From G963667915 sp965197385 (GTDB lineage Bacteria > Acidobacteriota > Vicinamibacteria > Vicinamibacterales > UBA823), in NCBI GenBank assembly GCA_965197385.1, contig CBDANA010000005.1, positions 1 through 64,000 of the forward strand: a DNA stretch of 64,000 bases, in the 5' to 3' direction. Below, in pieces: positions 1 through 8,276 of this stretch. The notes beneath the pieces were generated by a model. That model worked only from the letters and a program-made list of their open reading frames with translations. It was not told the DNA's origin and searched no databases. The first letter of the stretch is position 1; every line of letters begins with the position of its first letter. The position numbers were made by a program, and so were the translations under genes.

Positions 1-167
1 AGCAGGTGGCCGAGGGACGGATCGAGAGGACCACGCCGTTCCTCTTCTCCGCCGACGAGACCGCCGATGTGGGCGTCGATGAGGCCACTCCGGTGACCGA
101 GGACTACGCCGAGCGTCACAACGAGTTCACCGGAACGATTGAGAAGGTGACGGTCGAGGTGCAATAG
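1..167 (+). CDS. arylsulfatase, C-terminal end (cut by window edge)
   Basis: Only the last 54 codons are present, in the frame starting at base 3 and ending at TAG 165-167. The translation contains FLFSADETADVGVDEATPV followed by FTGTIEKVTVEV, which is the usual C-terminal tail of secreted type I arylsulfatases (a small beta-sheet subdomain after the alkaline-phosphatase-like core). The catalytic part lies outside the window, so activity cannot be judged. The next gene on the opposite strand is another sulfatase, so two sulfatase genes converge here; in this family that usually means sulfate-ester scavenging. Assignment rests on the tail motif alone. Confidence 0.7.
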   Translation, partial: QVAEGRIERTTPFLFSADETADVGVDEATPVTEDYAERHNEFTGTIEKVTVEVQ

Positions 168-305
168 TGGCGACGGAGCTGTTCGAATCGCTGGCTTTAC
201 TCCTTCGACACGCACCGAGAGCATCTGTTTCTGTAGACATACGGGCACCGCCACCAAGGTCCGAAGTGTACGCTCCCGTCTACCGGCTGGGCCCGGACAC
301 GGGAT

Positions 306-1744
306 TTACCTAGATGGCTGATAAGGGTCCGGAGTTCCGGGCCGAATGGGTGGATGTTCCGCCAAGGACATGACGTGCTCCTCTAGTTGAACCAAGGCCG
401 CCTTCGCGACCCAGGTGTGGGGGAACAGCACGTTGTAGGTCTCGCCTGGATCCGTGACGAGGTTGTACGCACGTGGAGTCGAATACTCGCGTACCTCGCT
501 GAACACGGTGTCCTGTTCCTTGAAGTTCAGCTTCCAGTCTCGCCACTTGACGCCGAAAATCTCCTCGCCCATGTACACGATGAAGCCCTCGCGGTTGGAT
601 GCGTCCTGTTCGCCGAGGAAAAAATCGGTCTGATCCACACCGTCGATGACCCGGTCCTCAGGAACCTCTCCGCCAGCGATACGCGCCAGCGTGGGGAACA
701 GGTCCATCTCGTGGACGATCTCGTCGCTCGTCGTGCCGGCTTGCACATGTCCCGGCCATCGGATCACGAACGGCACCCTGAGACCACCCTCGAAACCCGT
801 GAATAGGGTGCCCCGCCATGGACCGGCAGATCCGGGATATGCAGTCTCAAGAGAAACAGTTGTTGTTTCCAAAGGGAGCGCCTCCGGTCCATTGTCTGCG
901 GTAAAGATGAAGATGGTGCTGTCGCGAATCCCGAGGTCATCCACCGCATCGAGCAGCATTCCGTTGTATTCGTCGATTTGATGGAGCATATCCGCCCACA
1001 GGCCGTTGCCGGTCGTACCCTCGAAATCAGGATGCAGGAGTGTCGGGTAGTGGGTGGCTGTGTAGGGGAGGTAGAGGAAGAACGGGGTTCCGGCCCGCGT
1101 CTGCCGCTGCATGAAGTCGATGGCCTTCTCCGTCAGGTCGGCATCGATGATCGGGCGATACTCAACGTTCCATGGCCGCACCCGTTGCGGCGTTTCGCCT
1201 TTGCGCCCCCTCCATGACATAGCTCTCTTCCAACCCGCTCTCCGCAAAGCCATCCAGCAAGGCATAGGCCGATTCGTTGCTGGAGTTGGGGATGCCATAC
1301 CATTCATCGAATCCCTGGTCGGTCGGGAATCTGCCCTCTGTGCGGCCAAGGTGCCATTTTCCGAACATGCCGGTACTGTAGCCAGCATCTGAGAGCATCT
1401 CGGCCAGAGTAATCTCCCAGTCAACGAGACCGTAGACCCCTTCGCCGAGCGGTGCGGTCCCGTTGCCGCTTCGTATGGCGTAGCGACCGGTCAGGATCGC
1501 AGAACGCGAAGGTGTGCACTGAACTTCAATGTTGAAGTTCGTCAACCGCAGACCCTCCGAGGCCAACGTGTCGAGCCGTGGCGTAGCCGCTCCCCGAATA
1601 ATGCCGCCGCCGTTGAAGCCTGGTTCCCCCCAACCGAAGTTGTCCATGAAGACAAGAACGATATTCGGTTGCTCCTGGGCGCGTGCGGTGGATCCTGCAC
1701 ACAAGATCGCAACAAGTTATCAGGGAAGAACGAACGCCTCTCAT
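306..1744 (-). pseudogene. arylsulfatase with two frameshifts
   Basis: Type I sulfatase, which hydrolyses sulfate esters outside the cytoplasm using a formylglycine. The N-terminal half (frame ending near 1162) has PNIVLVFMDNFGWG for the metal site, the CTPSR formylglycine motif and GKWHLG. The C-terminal half (frame ending at 306) has FIFTADNGPE and GGLRVPFVIRWPGH. The two halves join if one base is removed from the C5 run at 1206-1210. A second single-base shift near 1716 restores ATG 1744 and a clean signal peptide (MRGVRSSLI then LVAILCAGSTARAQ). Length after repair is about 475 residues, normal for the family. All motifs survive, so the gene is either very recently broken or intact with sequencing errors. 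Confidence 0.8.
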
Positions 1745-2037
1745 GAACTACCCCCTTTGACCACCCTACGCGACAGCTGGGCAGCCTGGACCCTACAGAG
1801 ATGACCCACTGAATCGAATCGTGGGTAGTCTACACGAGACAGTAAACGATCAGGGTCCGTCAACCTCGAGAACCGTCCGAAATCCGACGTGGTCTGCGGA
1901 GGTTCGCACGTCGCAAAGACGTGGAGAAGCGGATTGCCCGGCTGGTCACCGCCATCGAGGCCAGCAGAGGCGATCCGTAGAGGTCGCCCTTGGAAGCCAC
2001 ACAATGACTCGCAGCTACTTCTTCTGGAGATACCGTC

Positions 2038-3009
2038 TCACACGGTGATGATGACTTTTCCTCGAGCGTGTCCTTCTTCCAGATAGCGGATTGCCTCGGG
2101 GACCTCGCTCAGTGCGTAGGTCCTGTCGATGACCGGCGTGACCTTGCCGGCTTCAATGAGTTCGCTCAAGAACTGCAGATCCTCCTTGCTGCGTTCGACA
2201 TCGAGAACAGCGAGCAGAGCTTCTGGCGCACCAACGGTGACAACATGAGTGCCCGGAGTTGGCGATCCACTCCGAACCACCGTCCGCCCCCTTCTCCTCC
2301 GATGATCACGAGAGTCCCCTGGGGGGTGAGGACGCGTCTGAGGTGTGACAGCGAACGATTGCCCGCAGTGTCGAGGATAACGTCGTAGTGCTGCCGACCG
2401 TTGGCGAAATCTTCTCGGGTGTAATCAATGGCATGGTCAGCGCCGATCGATCGGATCAGGTCCGTCTTCGTTGTGCTGCACACGCCGGTGACTTCTACTC
2501 CGAGCGCCTTGGCGATCTGCACCGCGAAGGTCTCCACGCCTCCGGCCGCACCGATGATCAATACCTTCTGCCCTGGCTTAACCTTTCCCGCGTCGCGAAG
2601 ACCCTCGAGGGCGGTGACAGCGGAGTCGGGGGACGGCCGCCGCCTGCTCGAAGGTGAGGTTTGTCGGCTTCGGCACAAACTTGTCCTCTTCAGCGCACGC
2701 GTACTCGGCGAACGAACCGTTGCAGGTGCCGAATACCTCATCGCCCGGCTGAAACCGGGTCACGTTCGTGCCGACCGCCTCAACCCGCCCTGCGACATCC
2801 TTTCCCGCAACACTGTTCTTGGGTTTGAGCAGCCCGCTCGCGATGCGCACCAGGTACGGCAGGCCCGTCATGAGGTGCCAGACGCCTGGATCGACGCCAG
2901 CGGCGTGAACGCGTACCGACACGTCGTGATCCCCGACCCCCGGCTTGTCGATGTCCCTGAGTTCCAGGACGTCGGGTGAGCCGTACGTGTCGTGGACGAT
3001 TGCTTTCAT
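2038..3009 (-). pseudogene. MDR-family NAD(P)-dependent alcohol dehydrogenase / quinone oxidoreductase, frameshifted
   Basis: Medium-chain dehydrogenase/reductase of the zinc-independent quinone-oxidoreductase type. Reading from ATG 3009, which has AGGAG 8 bp upstream (an ATG at 3042 also exists), the GroES-like half contains GKDVAGRVEAVGTNV and PGDEVFGTCNGSFAEYA. The Rossmann half contains VLIIGAAGGVETFAVQIAK and the C-terminus ends HARGKVIITV. Three frames are needed: one shift sits in a G5 run at 2628-2632 (after FEQAAAVP) and another lies near 2185-2210 before KEDLQFLSELIEAG. Repaired length is about 323 residues, typical. No structural or catalytic zinc cysteines are seen. It stands alone; substrate unknown. 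Confidence 0.78.
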
Positions 3010-3576
3010 GGTGTTCTCCTGATCCGTCGCGGGGGTGGACATGGTATGCCTTTCGGTGTGTATGTGGAAGCAACCCCCAATCTGGACTACTCGCGATGAA
3101 CGCCGTTGTGTAGTGCAACCACGAGTGAGGCCACTACCCCCGTGCTAGCGTCTCAATTCCCCTGCCCTGAGCTGTTCGAATCCCGGGCTCATGAGGAACC
3201 CCGACTTCGGCCTCGACATGCGAGCCGTTGTTGTCGATGTCTGTGGTACAGTTCTTTCTACGTAGTCGACGTCAGGAGTACTGTTCTAGCCGTTGCTCAC
3301 AAAAGGTCCGATCCAGCAAATGGTACGAAGCGCATCGAGAGAAGGCGCAAGAAAGGCGACGGAAGCTACGCTGGAGGAGAATCCTGAGAAAAGGAGTAGG
3401 GGTGGAGAGGTGTCTGAGAAATCCCATGGAACGGGGTCGCTCCAAGTCGTCTATCCCGGAGCGGGTACGGCCCACTGTCTCGGGGCGTGCGGGTGTATAA
3501 GTGTGTACATCTAAGGTACCCAAAATGGAAATCCTGGTGTAATGGTCGCAGTGGTGGAAACGAACAGGAAAGGGCC
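3010..3576. other. intergenic region with possible zinc-finger gene remnant
   Basis: No complete gene is visible. On the + strand about 3230-3375 encodes a short basic stretch containing EYCSSRCSQKVRSSKWY. That resembles the C-terminal CxxxC finger of CGNR-type regulators, but it has no upstream domain and no convincing start, so it is at most a fragment. The rest holds the divergent promoters of the reverse-strand oxidoreductase and the forward PQQ-type gene; I could not single out a strong -35/-10 pair. Confidence 0.35.
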
Positions 3577-4812
3577 ATGAACTTCAGAAGTAGTGCGCTC
3601 GTCGTCGTGTTCGCGGGACTTTCGGGTGTCATCGTCGGTCAGGGTCGTCCGGTAGACTGGCCGCAGTGGCGCGGCCCGAATCGCGACGGATCGGTCCTCT
3701 CAGTCACGCCCCCAAGCGCGTGGCCAGAGAAGCTGAATCAGAAATGGAAAGTCGATGTGGGGCTGGGGTACGCGACGCCGCTCGTCGTGGCTAACCACAT
3801 CTACATGTTCTCACGCCAGGGGGAGAACGAGGTCATGGCGGCGCTCGACGCTGATTCAGGGAAGGTGTTGTGGCAGACACGCTATCCAGTGCAGTTCACC
3901 ATGAACCCCGCCGCCGCGGCGCATGGCCAGGGACCGAAATCAACACCCGCGTTCGCGGACGGCAAGCTGTACGCGATTGGGATGACCGGCATCGTGACCG
4001 CGTTCGACGCGGCCACCGGCACACAACTGTGGCAGAAACCCGCCCCACGCGTGGGGCCGACGTGGACCTCGCATGCGTTCTCGCCTCTCGTCGATCGTGG
4101 TCGCGTCATCTTCCACGTGGGAGGGCATGACCAGGGCGCACTGACCGCGTTCGATGCCAGCACTGGTGATGTGAGCTGGAGCTGGACAGGCGACGGTCCC
4201 GGGTACGGCTCGCCAATCATGGCCGACTTGGGTGGGACGCGGCAGATTGTGACCATGACCCAGCAGAAGTTCATTGGCGTGGATGCGGCGACTGGCACGC
4301 TGCTTTGGGAACGCCCCTTTGCCACCGACTACGACCAGAACGCCATCACGCCAGTTCTCTACGGACAAACGCTCATATTCTCCGGTCACCAGATCCCCGT
4401 CGCCGCGTTGAGCGTCACGAAGCAGAACAACCAATGGGCAACAGAGAAGCTCTGGGAGAATGCCGACGTGTCGCTCTACATGAGCGATGCCGTCATCGTC
4501 GGGGATACGCTGGTCGGGTTCACAGAGCGGAACAGCGGGCAGTTCTTCGGGCTGGACGCGCGCACGGGGAAAACCTTGTGGACGAGCGACGGGCGCCAGG
4601 GCACCAACGCCGCCATCGTCGTCGCCGGCGATCTGTGGTTCGCGCTCAAGGACGATGGCGAGCTGATCGTGGCTCGGAAGAGTGCTTCTGCATTCGAGTC
4701 GCTGCACCGGTATACCGTGGCGAACAGCGCGACCTGGGCGCAGCCCGTGATCTCAGGTCATCGCGTTTTTGTCAAGGACGTGTCGACGCTGGCGCTGTGG
4801 ACGTTGAATTGA
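3577..4812 (+). CDS. secreted PQQ-binding-like (YVTN/Kelch-type) beta-propeller protein
   Basis: A 411-residue exported propeller. ATG 3577 is preferred to the GTG at 3487 because it follows AGGAAAGG and starts a signal peptide (ALVVVFAGLSGVIVGQG). The mature protein begins DWPQWRGPNRDG, the standard opening of Planctomycete/Acidobacteria PQQ-like propellers. It then carries repeated blades with the AxDAxTGxxLW pattern (ALDADSGKVLWQ, AFDAATGTQLWQ, GVDAATGTLLWE, GLDARTGKTLWT). These folds resemble quinoprotein dehydrogenases and BamB, but no quinoprotein catalytic residues are obvious, so a binding or scaffold role in the periplasm is as likely as an enzymatic one. The gene is intact, in contrast to its neighbours. 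Confidence 0.8.
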   Translation: MNFRSSALVVVFAGLSGVIVGQGRPVDWPQWRGPNRDGSVLSVTPPSAWPEKLNQKWKVDVGLGYATPLVVANHIYMFSRQGENEVMAALDADSGKVLWQTRYPVQFTMNPAAAAHGQGPKSTPAFADGKLYAIGMTGIVTAFDAATGTQLWQKPAPRVGPTWTSHAFSPLVDRGRVIFHVGGHDQGALTAFDASTGDVSWSWTGDGPGYGSPIMADLGGTRQIVTMTQQKFIGVDAATGTLLWERPFATDYDQNAITPVLYGQTLIFSGHQIPVAALSVTKQNNQWATEKLWENADVSLYMSDAVIVGDTLVGFTERNSGQFFGLDARTGKTLWTSDGRQGTNAAIVVAGDLWFALKDDGELIVARKSASAFESLHRYTVANSATWAQPVISGHRVFVKDVSTLALWTLN

Positions 4813-4849
4813 CTGCCGTCCGCTTTTCATTCCTGCGCTCACGGAAGCC

Positions 4850-5167
4850 CTCGCCGAACGTGACCGACGGGACCTTCATCGTCGAATGGACGCAGGTCAG
4901 TCGGCCGAGCGGCATGTTCATAGACGACGACATGCCCTACGTCACGGACTCGACGTCGAATTCGAGAAATAACCCGGGCTGGAAACGGGGGATCTGTATC
5001 GGGAGCGCCAGGGAGGCTCGGTTACCGCCTTCATTCCGGATCCTGATCTCGACCAGCAAGAACAAAACCGAATCTCGGGGGCATCTGGCATCACCGCGGA
5101 TCTCCAGGGCAGCGTCTACGCGGCCGACGTTGGCCCGCACCGGGTGCGGAAATACCTCAAGCCATAG
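4850..5167 (+). pseudogene. C-terminal fragment of an NHL-repeat protein
   Basis: Two overlapping frames read as the tail of an NHL propeller. First comes EWTQVSRPSGMFIDDD with NNPGWKRGI; after a one-base shift near 5020 come VTAFIPDPDLDQQ and GSVYAADVGPHRVRKYL, ending at TAG 5165-5167. The same order (SGLFIDADDMLYAID, NHPGWKTGVRIGSA, VTAFIP, GNVYGAE) occurs in the complete gene at 56386-57525, so this is the remnant of a paralogue whose N-terminal three quarters are gone. It lies between the PQQ-type propeller and a full NHL lipoprotein, in a local cluster of propeller genes. Confidence 0.65.
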
Positions 5168-5281
5168 CCTCGACTTACTCCGGCCATGTACCCGCCGTTT
5201 TTCACCGGGATCACCGAGGTCAATCGATCACCCAACGAAATCTCCGGTATGCGGTAAACTAGCCCGGCAATGGAGGCCTGC

Positions 5282-6391
5282 ATGATTGCAAGAAAACTAC
5301 TGAGTCTCGTTTCTTTGATGTTCCTAGCGACCGCGTGTTCATCGCAACCTGCCGCAACTTCCGAGGCGACGGACGCCGCGACCGGTCTGGCAGTGCCACT
5401 GCCGTCCCCCGGTGTCGATGTCGACCGCGACAAGGCTTTCGGACAGGTTGTAGACGCGCATGGTATGGCGGGCTGGTATCCCCACGAAGGTAGTCTGATG
5501 AAGTACCGCGTCGCCATCCGGTTTGGGCAGGAGCCCAACACCATGCCCGAAGGCTGGACCTTCGGACGGGTGTCAGCGGTGGCCACCGATTCCAACAATC
5601 AGGTCTTCGTGTTTCAACGGGGTGAGACCGCCGATCCCATCATCGTCTTCGATTCCGAGGGAAACTACCTGCGTTCCTTTGGGCGTGAAATGATGTTCGG
5701 CAACGAGCATGGTTTGCGTATTGACCGCCATGACAACGTCTGGGTCACGGACAATGGCGACCATCAAGTCATGAAGTTCAGCAACGACGGCGAGCTGCTG
5801 ATGACGCTGGGCATCAAGGGCCAGGCCGGCACCACCGACGAGACCTTCGGTCGTCCGGCGGACATTGCCTTCGGTCCCAACGATGAGCTCTACGTCGCCG
5901 ATGGCTACGGCAACAGCCGGGTCGTCAAGTACGATAGTGACGGGAGTTTCGTCACAACCTGGGGCACTCCCGGCTCCGGCCCGAGTGAGTTCGACCTCGT
6001 CCACTCGGTGGCGGTGGACTCCCAGGGTCGCGTCTACGCCAGCGATCGCGAGAACAACCGGATTCAGATCTTCGACGAGAACGGCGAGTTCTTGAACATG
6101 TGGACCCACCTGGGCGCAACCCAGAACATCTTTATCACGCCTGACGATCAGGTGTGGGTCATTACCCACCGCGACAACGTCGAGAACATCACGTACGACA
6201 CGCTCGCCGGACGTATCATGCGGATCGACATCGAGACGGGAAAGATCCTGGGTGCCATGGAGAGCCCAGGGCACTGGCTCGACGTGAGCCGCACGGGAGA
6301 GATCTTCATCGGTAGCCTCACCGGCAACGTGTTCAGATGGTATGAAGACTGGATGGCGACAGCAGAAGCGGCGCAGGCCGAACGACCGTAA
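5282..6391 (+). CDS. NHL-repeat lipoprotein
   Basis: A 369-residue predicted lipoprotein. The start is ATG 5282 with a GGAG upstream; an upstream ATG at 5270 lies within that leader. The signal is SLVSLMFLATACSS, with a lipobox cysteine. The mature protein is a six-bladed NHL propeller: VWVTDNGDHQVMKFSNDGE, ELYVADGYGNSRVVKYDSDG and RVYASDRENNRIQIFDENGE are typical blades of the D-x-x-N-x-R/H type. The architecture resembles peptidyl-alpha-hydroxyglycine lyase-like propellers, but I see no basis for assigning a reaction. It is a paralogue of the genes at 56386, 57677 and 62544. Location is probably the outer face of a membrane. Confidence 0.8.
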   Translation: MIARKLLSLVSLMFLATACSSQPAATSEATDAATGLAVPLPSPGVDVDRDKAFGQVVDAHGMAGWYPHEGSLMKYRVAIRFGQEPNTMPEGWTFGRVSAVATDSNNQVFVFQRGETADPIIVFDSEGNYLRSFGREMMFGNEHGLRIDRHDNVWVTDNGDHQVMKFSNDGELLMTLGIKGQAGTTDETFGRPADIAFGPNDELYVADGYGNSRVVKYDSDGSFVTTWGTPGSGPSEFDLVHSVAVDSQGRVYASDRENNRIQIFDENGEFLNMWTHLGATQNIFITPDDQVWVITHRDNVENITYDTLAGRIMRIDIETGKILGAMESPGHWLDVSRTGEIFIGSLTGNVFRWYEDWMATAEAAQAERP

Positions 6392-6644
6392 GCTCAGGTG
6401 AGCGGCGTCGAATCGAGTGCGAGGAAATCAACGGCGCGGGAGTGCGCAACAGGCTGAAGACAGCAATCAAGGACAGTAGCAGAGCTCTGCTGTGTGCGGA
6501 AACGGCAACCATCGTTTGTCTAGCTCGGCTTGACCTTCAGCACACCGAGCTTGATGAGAAGCGCGGTGAAATCATAGATCCGACGCTCATACACAATCTG
6601 GTGGTCCCTCAGTTCCGTATGCGGACAGAGACGGCAACGTCGCG

Positions 6645-6731
6645 ATGCTGAATTCGTGGCCGTCGTACGACCCCGTCCGCTCCGACCCCCGTTTCCAAGA
6701 CCTTCTGCGGCGCATGAACCTCCCCGAGTAG
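6645..6731 (+). pseudogene. C-terminal scrap of a TPR/serine-threonine kinase-type protein
   Basis: A 28-codon stretch ending at TAG 6729-6731 reads SYDPVRSDPRFQDLLRRMN. This is the characteristic last helix of acidobacterial TolB-TPR or kinase-TPR proteins (usual form FDPLRSDPRFQxLLRRxGLP). Nothing recognisable precedes it, so the gene body has been deleted. It sits just outside the first insertion sequence. The rest of 6392-6790 holds nothing I can name. The start base is uncertain by one. Confidence 0.45.
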
Positions 6732-6791
6732 CTCTCATTGTCAGCTCCTGATCCCACGGCTGGTGGGTTTTCCATTGCAGTCCCGAAGGCC

Positions 6792-8276
6792 CTAGCAGCC
6801 TGTGGTGAAAGTCGATCGACCAGCCCCATTTTATTGGCGAAGGGATCGACAGGATCGAGCGCGGCCCTTACACTGTGGCGCATGACCATGGGCACCCGCG
6901 ACCCCGAACAGCCTCCGTTGTGGATCGCCACGTCGGATCTGCCGGTCTCACCGGGGCATCCCTTCTACACGCGATTGAACGCGTTGCTGGATGCCGACGG
7001 CTTCGACGCGTTCGTAGAAGAGGCCTGCCGAACCTTTTACGCGCCGGTGTTGGGCCGCCCGAGCCTGGCGCCGGGTCGCTACTTCCGGTTGTTGCTGGTC
7101 GGATATTTCGAAGGGATCGATTCGGAGCGGGGCATCGCGTGGCGCGCGGCGGATTCGCTGGCGGTCCGGAGCTTTCTGCGACTGGGCCTCGAGCAGGCGG
7201 CACCGGATCATTCGACGATTTCGCGGACCCGTCGGCTGATCGATGTGGAGACGCATCGGGCGGTGTTCACGTGGGTCCAGCAGCGCCTCGTGGCCGCCGG
7301 TCTCTTGCAGGGCCGCACGGTCGCGATCGACGCCACCACCTTGGAAGCCAACGCCGCCATGCGAAGCATCGTGCGACGGGATACGGGGGAAGACTATCAG
7401 GCGTATCTGACCCGCCTCGCCGCGGCCTCCGGCATCAAGACCCCGACGCGGGAGGTGCTGGCGCGCTTCGACCGCAAGCGGAAGAAGAGGGCCTCCAATA
7501 AGGACTGGAGGAGTCCCAGTGATCCTGACGCCAAGGTCGCGAAGATGAAGGACGGCCGGACGCATTTGGCGCACAAAGCCGAACATGCGATCGATCTGGA
7601 GAGCGGCGCGCTGGTGGCCGTGACGCTGCAGGATGCGGACCAGGGCGACACGACGACGATCGTCGAGACGGCGCTCGCGGCCGCTGAGCAAGTCGAGGCC
7701 GCGCACGCGGCCCCCGCCGAGGAAGGCCTGCACGAGATCGTCGCGGACAAGGGGTACCACAGCAACGAGACGATGGTCGATCTGGCCGCGGTGGGTCTTC
7801 GGTCGTACATCTCGGAACCCGACCGCGGCCGGCGCGATTGGTCCGACGCGCCGGACGCGCAAGCGCCCGTCTATCGGAATCGCCGCCGGCTCCGGGGCGC
7901 CCGCGGGAGACGCTTGCGACGGCGCCGGGCAGAACTCGCCGAGCGCTCGTTTGCGCACCTATATGAAACCGGGGGGATGCGACGCACGCATCTGCGCGGA
8001 CCCGAGAACATCTTGAAGCGCCGGCTGATTCATGGTGGCGGCTTCAACTTGGGGCTCGCGATGCGCCAGTGTCTCGGCCTCGGCAAGCCGCGGCGCTTGC
8101 AGGGCCTGGCCGCGGCGGCCATGATCGTCTTCATCGCCATGTGGGCCCGCCTCCAAGCTATCTGGGGGGGCGATGACCCAGGATGCGTTGATCGACGCCG
8201 TTGTCGTCGCCGCGTCATCGTTTCGAGCTGCTACCCGTCGCCGCGTGAATCGCAGGGTTTAAACACAGGCTGCTAG
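6792..8276 (+). mobile_element. IS1182-like insertion sequence with CTAG target duplication
   Basis: The element spans 6796-8272. The left terminus reads CAGCCTGTGGTGAAAG and the right terminus, inverted, reads CAGCCTGTGTTTAAA, giving inverted repeats that match over the first nine bases and more loosely inward. CTAG stands directly outside both ends (6792-6795 and 8273-8276), consistent with a 4-bp palindromic target duplication. The length of about 1.48 kb and the single transposase gene fit the IS1182/IS5-like DDE groups. The right CTAG is also the left CTAG of the next element. Confidence 0.8.
6882..8276 (+). CDS. IS1182-like DDE transposase
   Basis: A 464-residue transposase reading from ATG 6882, chosen because the N-terminal domain (LWIATSDLPVSPGHPFYTRLN) begins right after it; the frame is open further upstream but runs through the IS terminus. 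Features in order are the N-terminal DUF772-type domain (YFRLLLVGYFEGIDSERGI), VAIDATTLEANAAM with the first catalytic Asp, EIVADKGYHSNE with the second, and ELAERSFAHLYETGGMRR with the catalytic Glu region. The ORF runs to the end of the element and its stop TAG (8274-8276) lies inside the flanking CTAG duplication. The gene is intact, so the copy may be functional. Confidence 0.85.
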   Translation: MTMGTRDPEQPPLWIATSDLPVSPGHPFYTRLNALLDADGFDAFVEEACRTFYAPVLGRPSLAPGRYFRLLLVGYFEGIDSERGIAWRAADSLAVRSFLRLGLEQAAPDHSTISRTRRLIDVETHRAVFTWVQQRLVAAGLLQGRTVAIDATTLEANAAMRSIVRRDTGEDYQAYLTRLAAASGIKTPTREVLARFDRKRKKRASNKDWRSPSDPDAKVAKMKDGRTHLAHKAEHAIDLESGALVAVTLQDADQGDTTTIVETALAAAEQVEAAHAAPAEEGLHEIVADKGYHSNETMVDLAAVGLRSYISEPDRGRRDWSDAPDAQAPVYRNRRRLRGARGRRLRRRRAELAERSFAHLYETGGMRRTHLRGPENILKRRLIHGGGFNLGLAMRQCLGLGKPRRLQGLAAAAMIVFIAMWARLQAIWGGDDPGCVDRRRCRRRVIVSSCYPSPRESQGLNTGC

